Program-made: the position numbers and the translations under genes
Source: Allantophomopsis cytisporea
Taxonomy: Eukaryota > Ascomycota > Leotiomycetes > Phacidiales > Phacidiaceae
Assembly (NCBI GenBank): GCA_024752435.1
Contig: CP103031.1
Span: forward strand, 740,001 to 804,000
Length of the DNA: 64,000 bases
Direction: 5' to 3'
Shown here: positions 36,107 through 48,500 of the stretch, piece after piece
How positions within the stretch are numbered: the stretch's first letter is position 1
Layout: each line of letters starts with the position of its first letter
Notes under the pieces: generated by a model
What the model saw: the letters and a program-made list of their open reading frames with translations, nothing else
Told to the model about the DNA's origin: nothing
Database searches by the model: none

Positions 36107-38892
36107 ATGGCCGACCTGGCGCAGCCTCAACAACAGCAGCCTTTGCCACAGCTGCAATCACAACAATTGCATCAAGCGCAGCAGCAGCCGGTCGTACCGA
36201 ACGTCGCAACACCAAAGAAACCCAGATCGCGCAACAATCGAGACAGTGCGAACAAGAGGCGTTGTGTGAGCACGGCTTGCATAGCATGCCGGCGCCGGAA
36301 GAGCAAATGTGATGGGAATACACCTGCGTGCGCTGCATGTTCGAGCGTCTACAATACGGGTTTGTGCTCGATCTTTTTGCCTCCCGCCTGACCCTCACGG
36401 CGCGTCCCGTGTTGCTTTGCGGGGTATAGTTGCTGACTGGCGTCTGTGCAGAGTGCATCTACGATCCCAATAGCGATCATCGACGGAAAGGCGTATACAA
36501 AGAGAAGGTCGACAGCCTGAAAACGAGGAATTCGACGTTGCAGACACTCATACAGGCCATTCTCAATGCCGCTGAGGATGACGTGCCGGCTTTGGTCCAG
36601 CAGATTAGGACCTGTGAGAGTCTGGACGACGTGGCCGATACTATCATGAAGCAAGAACAGGGGATCGAGGAGGAGGATGACGACGATGATTTATTGGCGC
36701 CCTATCCGACAGATATACCGACCTTTGAGGGGGAGCTGTCCGGGAAGATGGGAGAACTGAGGTTGGAAAATGGCAGTGTCCGCTTCATTGGAGGGACCTC
36801 GAATCTAATATATCTGTCGCCGACGGACGATAATGACGCGCCATCTTTGGAGGAATATGAACACCAAGATCAGCCAATCCTAAGCTGGACGACCGTCACG
36901 TCCGATTCGGAAGTCATTTTACACTTGCTGAATATGTACTTCACATGGCACTATCCTTATTTTACGACATTATCAAAAGAGCTTTTTTACAACGATTTCG
37001 TACTTGGAAAACCACCTGCAAACTCGAAGCGTACGGTTTATTGCTCGTCACTACTTGTGAATGCTATGCTTGCTCTGGGATGTCATTTTACGAACTTGCC
37101 AACCGCATGCTCTGATCCAGATGACCCAACGACCAAGGGCGATGCCTTTTTCCAAGAAGCAAAAAGACTCATTGTAGAGAACGATGAGTATGAGAAGCCG
37201 AGGTTGACTACTGTGCAGGCATTGGCACTGATGTCAGTAAGGGAAGCGGGTTGCGGACGAGAAGCAAAAGGCTGGGTATACAGTGGGATGAGCTTTCGAA
37301 TGGCATTGGACATGGGCCTCAATCTAAATTCCGGCGGAATCACAGCAAACAAGGAGACCATGGATGAGAAGGAGATCGATGCCAGAAGGATCACATTTTG
37401 GGGCTGCTTTCTCTTTGACAAGTGTTGGTCGAATTATCTTGGTCGGTTACCTCAGCTCCCGCTGGCCAATATAACCGTGCCAAAATACGATGTTTTTCCC
37501 GAGGAAGATTCTGGACCCTGGTCTCCTTACACAGACAGCGGTGTCGGTCATACGTATTCACAGCCAGCGAGGACTAGAGCAATCGCGTTGCAAATCAGTG
37601 CTCTCTGCGAAATCAGTAGCGACTTACTCATTTTTTTCTATCACCCACACCAAATCGATAAGCATGTTGGAAAATCAGTAGAGCTGAAAAAACTGAGTGA
37701 GATCCATACCCGACTTGAAGCGTGGCGCAAAGATCTCCCAAAGGAATTCGAACCAAAGGAAGGTCAACTACCTAATGTAATATTGATGCAGTACGTATAT
37801 CTATGCCCAAGTAGAGTCCACTTACTAAATCCTCCCAGCATGTTCTTCCACCTCCTCTATATCCACCTCTTCCGCCCCTTCCTCAAGTACAACCCAAGCA
37901 CTTCCCCCCTCCCTTCCCACGTTTCGCCCCGCAAAATCTGTACCCAAGCCGCCTCCCTCATCTCTAAACTCATGCGACTCTATAAGCGTACATACGGCTT
38001 ACGTCAAATCTGCAACATAGCCGTCTACATGGTGCATTCCGCCTGCACTATCCACCTCCTCAACCTGCCGGAAAAAACTGCGAAACGTGATATCGTGCAC
38101 GGCGTGAAACATCTTGAAGAAATCGCCGAAGACTGGCTCTGCGCCCGCCGCACCCTCTCTATTCTCTCTGTTCTCGCCCGCAAATGGCACATCGACCTCC
38201 CTTACGAAGCTGCAGCAGTACTGCAGCGGACGGATGCGAAATATGGCGTCTTCAGCACAGCTGACGTTCCATCCCCGAAATCAGATGCCACATCCCCTAT
38301 GCCAACCACCGCTACATCACCGCCGAGGCCGCTGCAGTCCATCGATGCCGCGAGCATGGATGCTACAACTGCTTACTATAGAATGCCGCCTGCGAATGGC
38401 CTCTTGAGTCCAGTGAACCTTCCGAATGCAACCCCGCTGTACAACCAACAAGTGCCCACCATGACTCCCGCCCCTAGTCCAAGACCTAATGGTGCACTCC
38501 CCCTCCCCCCCGAGTCCGCTATGCAGATGGCCACGCCGTATGAAAGGAGACACTATAACATGGTGCCGCCGCAGCCCGCCGGCCAATCTACTAATCCGAA
38601 TCACAGCGCATCGGGGACCTCGTCCGCTACGCTCACGCGCCAGACTAGTCCTGGTACTATTTTCGGCGGCGTAGATGCGCTGGTTGAGAGCCAGGATTGG
38701 TGGCTGCGTGACCAGGTCGACTTCGCAGCCGGATTTGGGAATTGGAATGGGATTGATATGGAAGGGTTATCCGGGCCTGCGGGGACCGCTTCGGGAAGTG
38801 CTGGATTGTTTCCTGGAGTTACTGCAAATACTGGGAATGGAACGGGGAATGGCGTGAAGGATGTGATGGGGGATGACGAGTGGTATTCGTGA
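36107..38892 (+). CDS. Zn2Cys6 transcription factor, NirA/NIT-4-like
   Basis: Three exons: 36107-36359, 36452-37790, 37839-38892, giving 881 aa. A Gln-rich N-terminus (residues 5-30) precedes the zinc cluster with Cys 58, 61, 68, 75, 78 and 86 (ACIACRRRKSKCDG...CIYDPNSDHRRKGVYKEKVD). A short coiled coil follows. The fungal transcription factor domain spans about 230-620 and a Pro/Ser/Gly-rich tail ends the protein. The second intron (48 nt, GTACGT...CTCCCAG) is in frame without a stop; removing it gives VILMHMFFHLLYIHLF. The sequence after the cluster, and ELSGKMGELRLENGSVRFIGGTSNLIYL, resemble the nitrate-response regulator NirA/NIT-4. That assignment is from memory and no nitrate genes lie nearby, so a paralogue is possible. 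Confidence 0.8.
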
Positions 38893-41800
38893 GCTGGGTA
38901 GGTCGCGTGAGATGGCTGGATCTTATGCTGGGTGTTTTGGATTATTTGGGAGTCTGTTTTGGATGGAGGGATGGTTTACACGCTGAGCGACGGAACTAGG
39001 GCTCAGTGTTGGGCGCTGGATATAAATGGATAGGCTTTCGTTGCTTTTATGAATGTTGAATATTGGATATGACAATCGATGATGGGCGGATAGATATCCG
39101 AGGTATTATAACGTGTAAAATTTCAACAAAGCTATGTTTCTTTGCTCGATGCTCTCTCTTTGTCGTGCTCTTCCTTGTTCTCTTACACGCAACAGATATC
39201 TTGGACTTCGAGGCTTGGGCTGGCCACACAGACTTTTAAGCTCTAATGAATATCGAGAGGGCCATCGATGACATCGATCTTCAGCAGAGCTTCACAGGTG
39301 CGTGATTTTCGTAGATCTCGGGTCGTGTGAAGAGAAGTAAAGAAGACTGCGTGATCGGGTGATGCCAGGATGCAAGGCCAACAGACTTTTACTGCCTTTC
39401 CAAATCTTTTCTCACGGCGCTCAAGCTCTCCAACATCGAAAGCACAGATTTAGAAGATGCGCTATATTGCTTGATGCAGGAGTGGTAGTAAGGTACACAG
39501 CTTCGTTTCGTTTCCTACCTCTTCGCGTCTCACGTCGTCACGAAGAAGTACTGAGCGTTCCTCGACTTGGGATTGTGAGCCACGGGAGTCAACGTACCAG
39601 CTGTGCGCAGATGCAAACAGACCTTCCTTCCTTACCGATCCCATTATCTTTCTTCCTCTTCTTGGACACCGCTTAGGCCCCTGGCGAGCAGATAACGAAG
39701 ACTTCTGGGTGCGCATTTGCAGTTGCTTCCAGGCTATGTTTCAGGAGCGGATTCGCTTCATTGTGTTTTGATAAGGGCACGAGTATGTGTACGCGATATA
39801 GACCCGTGAGATTTGTTTGTGACTTTCTCTTCATCAAGCAGAGGCGGAGGATGTTTGGAGGAAGACTTCTGGGCTTGGATTGGTGGCAAATGGTTATGCT
39901 TGAGTCTACGTTTCAAGAACAACAACGACAGAACTGCTGTGTGCTGACATACGTATGTCTGGATAATCCACATATTATTTCTCCTCGGGTTTTCAGAGAG
40001 CTTGCCTCCAGTCCGAATTTGCTTTTTCCCTATCCTCGTCGTCCCACATCTTGCAGACTTGCAAGATAGGAGGTCTTGGCATACATGCGGGCGCTTGTCT
40101 CCCGCCCACATCTCAAGCATGAGTTCAATACATCACGTATCGATACGACGTAAAAGCAGGATTAGGTAGGTTGTAGATCATGGATTTAAATTCATCCCTA
40201 CGGCCATCTTCTTGCTATTGCGACTCTGCTCTTTCCTGTCTTGGTCCGAAACTCCTGAGCAATGCATTCTCTAAAACTGCGCGTTTCGCCAGCAGGGAGG
40301 CGGAGCAGAGCATCTCAGGCGTGCTGCCCAATATGAGGCCTGCGGTGACAAACTGTGACGTGCCTTCGCTTGCTATGAAGTGTTTCCATATCATGCCTCG
40401 TGTTGCCTTGCTGGGAGGACTGCAAGTAGATACAGAAGCATAGGCGGGGGGAGCTTGATTCATGATGGCTATGCTACTGAAAATCACTGACTTTCTCGTG
40501 CTGTTTGTGACTTGTTATTGTGGAAATCTTGAGTCAAGTTCACAGTGCTCCGCACAGCCTCAGCGGGAGAATGGAAGCACCTTTCTCGAAGTTGGTGATA
40601 ATTGTGCACTCCATCTGATAGTAGCGGCACATATGCAATCCTACCTGCTTTATATGATCTTATCTTCTTCGGGAAATCAGTAAGGAATACTTGAGATTGC
40701 AGGTCAAGAGTTTAAATCGGGGAGCCTGCTGCACCACCCTCCTTTCCCTATGCCATTTATCTCAATTCATCTTATCTCATCTCATCCATATCTTCAATTC
40801 CCTCTTTTGAATCATAGAGACAGAACGCATACGTTCTCATAATGGTTTTAAGGCTCCGCATGCCCGACTGAGGTAGTGTATTTCCACCTCTCGACGATGG
40901 AAATACTATAATCCCGGTTTCCGTTCTCATACGAGTAACGTGCAAGTCCTTTTCACGGGACGAATCGCATGCGTTGTTTGTATCCGCGGCTCAGGAATCC
41001 TATTTTGCTACATCCCATGGCTGTAAAGCTTACCGTGCAGCACGACACGTAATGTCTCAGATACTTTTGCCCTGCGACCTGGGGGAATATCTCCTGCTGA
41101 GATTTCGGTACGTAGTAGATGCAAACGTAAGTGGCAGTAGCCCCTTTCGCGCTTGGCGATTGGCGAATGGGAGGTCGGCAGTGACACTTCACTTACGACT
41201 CCCGTGGCCGACTTGAAAACTGTTACTGGACGTAGCGTGTCTAGGTTTTCTACCGAGTATTCTAGATGTTAGATGTCAACAGCTCAATGAGATTTATGTT
41301 ACTTAATTCATGCCTGACTGCCTTTTTCTGTTGCCTAGAGTGAGGTGAGGTGAGGTGAGGCGGGGGTTGGTGACTGCTTATGGTGCATACGCATAATATT
41401 TGGTTGGATACGAGCACTGGAAGAGAGGTATTTGTGCCTGGGAATGCATTCCGTGTTGTTGATCATGATTCGAAGCGGCTTCTAGGCTATGTATTGCCTT
41501 TTGAAGTGCATAGGAGATAGGTTTTGGAAGAGTAAGGACTAAATAGTACGGTACTAAATAATATCAAGCACCGTTTACAGGAGGCTTGATAGATTCTGAC
41601 GTCGGTGATGGTTGACGTACCTAGTGAGGATATGGATGAGAGATCTAGTATATTTGACTGAGAAGACGGCGACAGTTGAATTGGGGATTGATTTTCAAAG
41701 GACTGATTGACATCTTGGGTAGATGTAGACTAATGTATTGTAATCTCAAGTACCTTAGGTGACGGTAATGATATATGAACCACTTATGTAGGAATGTTAT

Positions 41801-42768
41801 TGGCATCTGCGGCAGTTCCGTAGTTACGGGTTACTATCACAAGTGGCTACCATTCCTTATTGCTTCAGTATTCACAGATGCACGGAAAGGTAGAAGCAAC
41901 TGTCTTCTGTCCCTCTCAAATCGCCTTATTTCAACTGCGTACGCCCTGAAGTATTACATGTATCATCTAGGAATGGGAGGAATACCGTGGAGGGCTACAT
42001 GTTGACGTTCAGACCAATCCCCAGCTTGAAATAGTTATTTGGATACTGGTGGACTAGAGCAAGATACCTCAAGCACTTATGAATTCAGTTCTGTCGTGTG
42101 CCTTGTTGCTCCTCCTTGTAAGCCAAGCCAAGCCAAGTCTTGGACGCATATACCGAACAACCTTATATTAAAGGTTTCTAATGAATAGAAACTTAAAACC
42201 GAGTACAATAATTGTCACTTGTCTCGAGAATATCTGCGAGTGCCAGAAAATCAATCTTTTATTAGGTGTGAAAGTCTATACGCACCTACGTCCCTACCAT
42301 ATCTTCGTATCCATCCATACACCCTCTCACCTCTGAATTCTGATTCTGATTCTGCACCCACTTAGACCCGACGTTATTTTCTCTTCCTCTTCTTCAATCC
42401 GCGTCCTCGACCTTCACTTCCAAACAACACCGCCCCATTATTCATATAAATAACCCCACGTGCGTGAGCTTGGACATCACTAGTTCTCAATCCGCTGCCG
42501 CCTATCAAGTCAGTAAAAGTGTACGGGATTGAATGGTAAAAGGGCGATCGTTCGCTCTACGCAACCACAACCGACGATTGAAACAACAAATTTCTTCCTC
42601 GTACGGAATTCCTCGGCCTGCTCATCTCTCCTCGTGCGTCAAATACGACTTGCCATTCACGAAACATACACTGCGAATTGCCAAAGTTGCAGTATTGAGC
42701 GCAGTGGTTGAGCGAGAGCGCTCTTCGCATTGAGAACGAAGACGGCTGCGCAATCGTGAGCAAACAGC
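38893..42768. other. Gene-poor region upstream of the bZIP gene, 3.9 kb
   Basis: Only short frames without domains. A minus frame at 40215-40487 has mildly coding-like composition but no start context or splice partner. Simple repeats: GTGAG units at 41341-41360, AGCCA units near 42120-42137. The last 400 bp are pyrimidine-rich with several small upstream ATGs and are likely the promoter and leader of the bZIP gene. Confidence 0.4.
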
Positions 42769-44078
42769 ATGTCAACTGCCTCGGTAAGCAATGAATTGAT
42801 CATTCACGGCAATATCACAAACTTTCACCGCGAGCTTTGCCAAGCGATCTGAGCTCTTGGCCCCGGCTATCTGAGTACCAGGACCGGTGTCAGAGTGCAG
42901 AGCGATATATCCCAATCACTGCATTGATGTAACCGTTGCACAAGTGGGAGGCAATCCCACCAATACCGACAGAGCCATTGCAATTATCATTCATCACACA
43001 GCCTTTTTCAAATCCTCTACAATGCCCGCAAACTAATTACAGTGTTGCGCAGGAGAAAGCCAACCTCGCGCGCATCCGCGACAATCAGCGCCGCTCACGC
43101 GCCCGCCGCAAAGAATACCTGCAGGAACTCGAGAGCCGCCTGCGATCATGCGAATTGCAGGGTATCGAAGCCTCATCCGAGATCCAAGTGGCCGCGCGGC
43201 GCGTCGCAGACGAGAACCGAAAGCTGCGTGCGCTGTTGATGCAATCGGGCATTGGCGCCGATACCATTGAGGCATGTCTCGCGGTTGACTCTCAAGGAAA
43301 TAATGCCGGCTATGCAAATGGTGTGCCTAGCCAGTCAGTGCAGGCTCTCGAGACGCTTCTAAATACAAAGAAATCATGCTGTGCGAATGAGACTGCGCCC
43401 GTGATAAATGCCAATCCAGGGCCTTTCACAACGAGCCAGCGTGGGGCAAGTTGTGCGAGTTCGGTGGGAAGTATGAGTACCATACAATCGACTTCTTGGG
43501 AACACATCCCGCCGCACAGAACGAGTAATAAGGCGGCTTCTGGGAGTCAATTCATGACTCCTACTTCAACGGCTAGCAGAGCTTCATCAATCTCTTATGG
43601 CCGCAATATGCATCCCATGCAGAGCCTGCCAACAACAATTTCCCCAGCATCTAATGGGATCCCTATCCTCTCGAGAGACTATCGGCCCCAGCATGTGCAT
43701 CCAGAGAATCAGCTTCAGCAACAACGTTCGCATTCTAATGCTCATCAGCAGAATCAACACCAACCTCAGCAACATCCAAGCCAGCCTATCTTCGACTTTG
43801 GTGATTCTCTGCATTTCTCAGCCAGCCAGAATCAGTCACAGGCTCAGCAGGGGACTTTTCCGCCGCAGGAGCATGAGTACCCGCCGATATCTAGTGACAG
43901 GGATACGAATTCCTGTCTCTACGCTACGGATATCATCACTACCATGGCTGGGGGAAATGAAGAGGATGTTAGAGCCGAATTGGGATGTCTACCCGATATG
44001 GATTGTCAGGTTGATAATCAGCTGGTTTTCAATGTTATGGATCGGTATTCCAGAGAATCAATGGGTTTCGATGATTGA
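42769..44078 (+). CDS. bZIP transcription factor
   Basis: Proposed exons 42769-42783 (MSTAS) and 43053-44078, giving 346 aa. The intron has donor GTAAGC and acceptor GCGCAG and is 269 nt, long for this region. The alternative is a continuous start at 42936 (380 aa), whose first 39 residues lack conserved features. The basic region is ARIRDNQRRSRARRKEY, followed by a leucine-zipper-like helix (LQELESRLRSCELQGIEASS) and a second helix (AARRVADENRKLRALL). The rest is Gln/Ser/His-rich and probably a disordered activation region. The NxxxSRxRR basic region belongs to a filamentous-fungal bZIP group distinct from GCN4/CpcA and Yap1. The regulated pathway is unknown. Confidence 0.75.
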
Positions 44079-45545
44079 GAGGCTGGCATGCCCATATTAT
44101 TGGCTGGTGCTCGGCAAAATGCACATATCGAGACGGGACTACCCCAGGGAAGAGCCCCGCTGCGTTGAATCTATGCAATATGGGTATCTCATCGACGACA
44201 ACCTAGCAAAGAACGAAGACTCGGGATGCAGATCTCCCGGCTGGTGTTGAATGATATCTATCCTCATTATCATCCCAAGTGGGTGTGCAAAGTAGGACAC
44301 AGAGACGGCGAGGAAGAGCAAGCTCGCGCATCACAGACATTCATGCGTAAAATGTAGGCGGTTGAGATTTCGATGTGTGTTGTTCTATTTGATTTCTGCT
44401 TCTATACTGTTTGGATACCAGCGGGGCCTGGCGTTCACCATACCATACATTGTCAAGTATACTAGGCGTAAGAAGAAGGGCTGGAGTTTGGCTTTGGGAA
44501 TTGGGCTTTTCAAAGCCTATCCACATCTTGCACGCCGTTTAAGTGGAAGTAAGTGACCATGCGCAAAGCTCATGACAATCAGAGCAGCCCTTTACAAAGT
44601 CATTTTCACCAGGATGTTGTTGTTCCGGATGTTTTCTATCCGCCTCCGTGATTTGATTTGAGTAAGGTGTAGAAAATGATAGGTGTGGAAGAAGGGTATT
44701 CGTAGAACTTGCGTTTCTTTGTAAGGCGACTTGTTTGCGCTCTGCTTTGCAATATTACGATTGTGAGTTTGGGTAGATGGATGGAATAATCATCGGCTGA
44801 TTTGCCATATGCAATCATTGAGTTGCTTGTTTTGCTTCACTACAGCTCGTCTACACTTGTCTTTACCAAATTTCTTGAACACACTCTCTTCCCGACCGTC
44901 ACTTTTGATTGTGGAATTTATCCTGCAGAGCTTGCAGTTCGTGTTCGGAGCTGATGTGTGGTTTCGGCATCACTTCTTACATATTATTCGAGAAATGCAA
45001 TCTCAGATTACAATTTCTGTTGCATTTCATCAATTATTCACTTCTTTACAAATCTCACTGCACTTTGTTTTCTCACTGTTGACGTGATGAGAGAGGGCTT
45101 TTATCATGTATTTCCACTCTGGGATTAGTCCATCTTTTCAATTGCTCTTTCTCTGTGCTTTGTTACGCTTGAAGAACAAAGATATATAGCTAGCGGGATG
45201 TCTTTTGAATTTCGTTCTTTGTCGTTTTAGTACGCTTCCGAAGGTCTTTGTAAGAATTTGAGGTAATTGTCTGCGGTCTCCTCTGCTTGTGTCTCTTCTT
45301 CAACTTCGATCTTTAAGTCTCGAGTCAAACAACAAGTAGCTCGCAGATTGTGGTGGGGACATATATTCTGAGCCGCGCTGTTGTGACTGAGTTGAGATTG
45401 CGTATTGCATTGCAGGTTCTGCAAGTTTCAATTAGTGAACACTGTTGTCAAGAGTCCCGACAACACGCTGCGAGCATATTCTCAAGCTTGATATCTTATC
45501 GTTCGTATCGAAGCAAGTTTGATCATCAATAGTCAGATTGCTACC
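44079..45545. other. Intergenic region between bZIP and the OGFr-like gene
   Basis: No supported gene. T-rich sequence from 44810 to 45540 is probably promoter and 5' leader of the downstream gene. A 92-aa frame at 44809-45087 looks like chance in this T-rich DNA. Confidence 0.35.
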
Positions 45546-48500
45546 ATGGCAGAACATTCACCTCCACCAGAGCCGGACACTCCCAGGACTCCGTACAAGC
45601 TAGTTACTCCAACTACGGTGTCACCATGGGCCCCCCCGACCCCAGCCCCCACTCCAGGTCCCAACCCATCTTTCGCATTACCACGTTCTCGTTCAGATGG
45701 ACCCATTTGGGACTTCAGCAGCCTCTCCGTTGCTCTCTCCTCTCATCAAACACGAACTCCGATATCAATACCAAACAGCATCTTTCCATCGCCATGTATC
45801 AGTAACCATGAGTACTTCAATATAGAGAATTTTCAAAATCACCAGAAAGGAAACGAATTCTGGGAAAGCTGGAGACAGGCGTGGTTCAAGTGGCACGGCC
45901 ATGGGGACCCAGCTGATCACGAACCGCAGGAAGCATATGATGATGAGCCCGCATATGAGAGACCTCCTGATGATGCTTCTGACAAGACAAGGGAGGCGAT
46001 TTTCAATTGCAATGCTCAACTTAGGACTCAGTGGAGGACTGAGAATGATGCGCGTCGCGAGAGGAACAAGGCTAGACTTGAGAAGTATATCTTTGGATAC
46101 AAGGACCGAAAAGGGATCCAGGATACCATGAAAAATATGATCTGGATGCCGAGGATAATCGACGAAGACACTGAAGTCAATTGGGGCGGAGAGGACCCAC
46201 AGGCCCACGCTGACAAGCTATGGAGTGAGCCTGATGATCTTAATCTGGACGCGAAGCAAGAACCTGCCCAAATGCTACAGTACACAATTTTGGGAGGTCA
46301 AGACGGCACGCGCAAACGCTATGTCTGGAATGGTATCCGTGGAGGAGTTCACTCCTTTCCAATCTCGGATTGGAGTCACGAAGGAGCACACTTTATGAAA
46401 CCTAGAAATTCCAGATATCGGGAGACTGTTCGGAGGGCGTTTCCAGTTGATATCCGCCGTATCGAGAACCTCGCTGTAGCAAAGGAACTTGATTCCATCG
46501 CAACAGAAGAGGTCTACAGGATATTGGAGGAGGAAATAAACGCAGCTATGGGAGAGCCTTCCATTGATCGCTTTGAAGCTATCCCAACCTACACACTCAA
46601 TGAAGACTGGCTGGAGCAATGGAGACGCGACAATAATCTCACTGGTTCTCAAATGCCCACTCCGGATCAGATTCGAAGAGCGAAAGAACTTGGCGAACAG
46701 CCTTTGGTATACAAATATAGAGCTCTCAAGCGATTTGGACACCCAGAAAGTAGATGGTATTCGAATTTTGAACAGACTTCAATTGTATACCGCGAGAAAA
46801 CATGCGACCAAAATTTTCAAGACAAAAACTTGCAGATGCATGAGTATATCCGGGAGTGGAAAGACGATACCATACGAGGATCTGAAGGATACTTCTTGAT
46901 CAATTTGGACCCGCGAGAAGTTAAAGTCAATGGAACTCCGGTTGGTAGTGGCCAAATTGCCGGACCTCTCCCCGGTTTTGCGGTCATCGAGGCCCCCGGT
47001 GGTCAAGTTGGGTTTTGGTTTGGGAGAGATGGTCTGAATTATGCTCCCTCCATTGAAGATCCGGACGATGATCCACCACCATTCAACGACAACTTTGGAC
47101 ACAAGGATGATGATATGCCCGACCCACCCGAAAGTGAAGATGAAGAAGATCCCGACGCTTTCATCTACGATGATCTGACTGGGTTAAAGAAACCTCCTCC
47201 TCTAGACTTGCCAGATGATGAACCTGGAAGGACAAGATCTCGAATTCCTCGTAAAAGAAAACACTTGCACCGGCCAAAACGTTCAGCAGAATCGTCTGAT
47301 GGCGGTAGACGTGAATCTAACAAACGCCAAAAGCTCGGACGCTATAGAAGCGCATCTTCGTCCGAAAATAGTAGAACTGGGTTATCGACTGAAGATTACG
47401 TAGAGAACTTTGAATTCCGAAATCAAATGAGTGCCCAGACGGATGCTGCGGAGAGAGCTCGACTACGCGAGGAATGCATGCGTCGTGGACTTGCTCCAGT
47501 AGGCTCAACTTTAGAGATGGAGAGGGCCATCAAGAATCATGATGAAGGCCCTCCTCGTTCAACACGTAATACTCGATCAGATCGTTCATCTTCAAGTGAT
47601 TCCTCATCCAGACAACCCCCTTCGCCAAATCATACTCCCGAGGAAATGTGGGCCATCATCTTAAGGAATCAGTGTGTTGAGCTGAATATATCCCCGATAG
47701 GCTCGGTGCGTCAAATGTACGCGGCGATCGAAGCTCGTAAGCTGGGACTGGAAGGTGTTTATGACCCGATACCAGCGAACGAGGAACGCTCTAGAATTTT
47801 CCGAGAAAGGATTAACAAGTTTGAAATACTGCTTCAAAGCAAAGCTTTAGAACTCAACACTCTTAGGGTGGAACTCCAAAGATCCACAAAGGAGGAAACA
47901 AAGGGTGTAGAGAAAAAGATCGAAGAACTTCGCGCACAAATCGCGAGATTGCAGGATCATAGAAGGCAACTTGAACAGGGACAGGTTCCAATTCAGCATA
48001 TCCAGCTTCAAAAACCGGGAGAGCTAAAGTTTTCGAAGAGACGACAGGAACTTGAAGTATTGCGGGAACATTATTCTAGGCTCTTCGCAGTAAATTCGCG
48101 CCTAGATGATTTAAAGCGACGGCGAGATGTAGACTTGGAACGCGCCAGAATAGCGCAGACCGTTGAATTGGCTCGAGCTGCTGTCCTGGAGGGGTATGAA
48201 AGAGATTTCGGGAATGTCAGCTCACAAAAGACCTTATTGATAAATACGATCGACAGGACGCGTCAGAACAGTGATCCAGAAGTACTCCGACGAATTGGCA
48301 TGGAAATGGAGCAGGCAGAAGCCCCTGGTATACAAACAATTCCTGATGGATTTTTTCATGGCTATGTGGATGAAGAGTTCTCTGAACGAGGGCCGCTCGA
48401 GAGATACATAGCTACAACACGAGAAAGCAATAGACTCCTTGCTGATCCACCACAACCTCTGTTATCAGACCCGGAATATATGTGGCTCGCAAGAATTAGA

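Noticed and set aside
40215..40487. 90-aa minus-strand frame with mildly coding-like codons
   Set aside because: No start context, no homology I recognise and no continuation through plausible introns on either side.
44809..45087. 92-aa hydrophobic plus-strand frame
   Set aside because: T-rich DNA automatically gives Leu/Phe-rich frames; it lies in the likely 5' leader of the OGFr-like gene.
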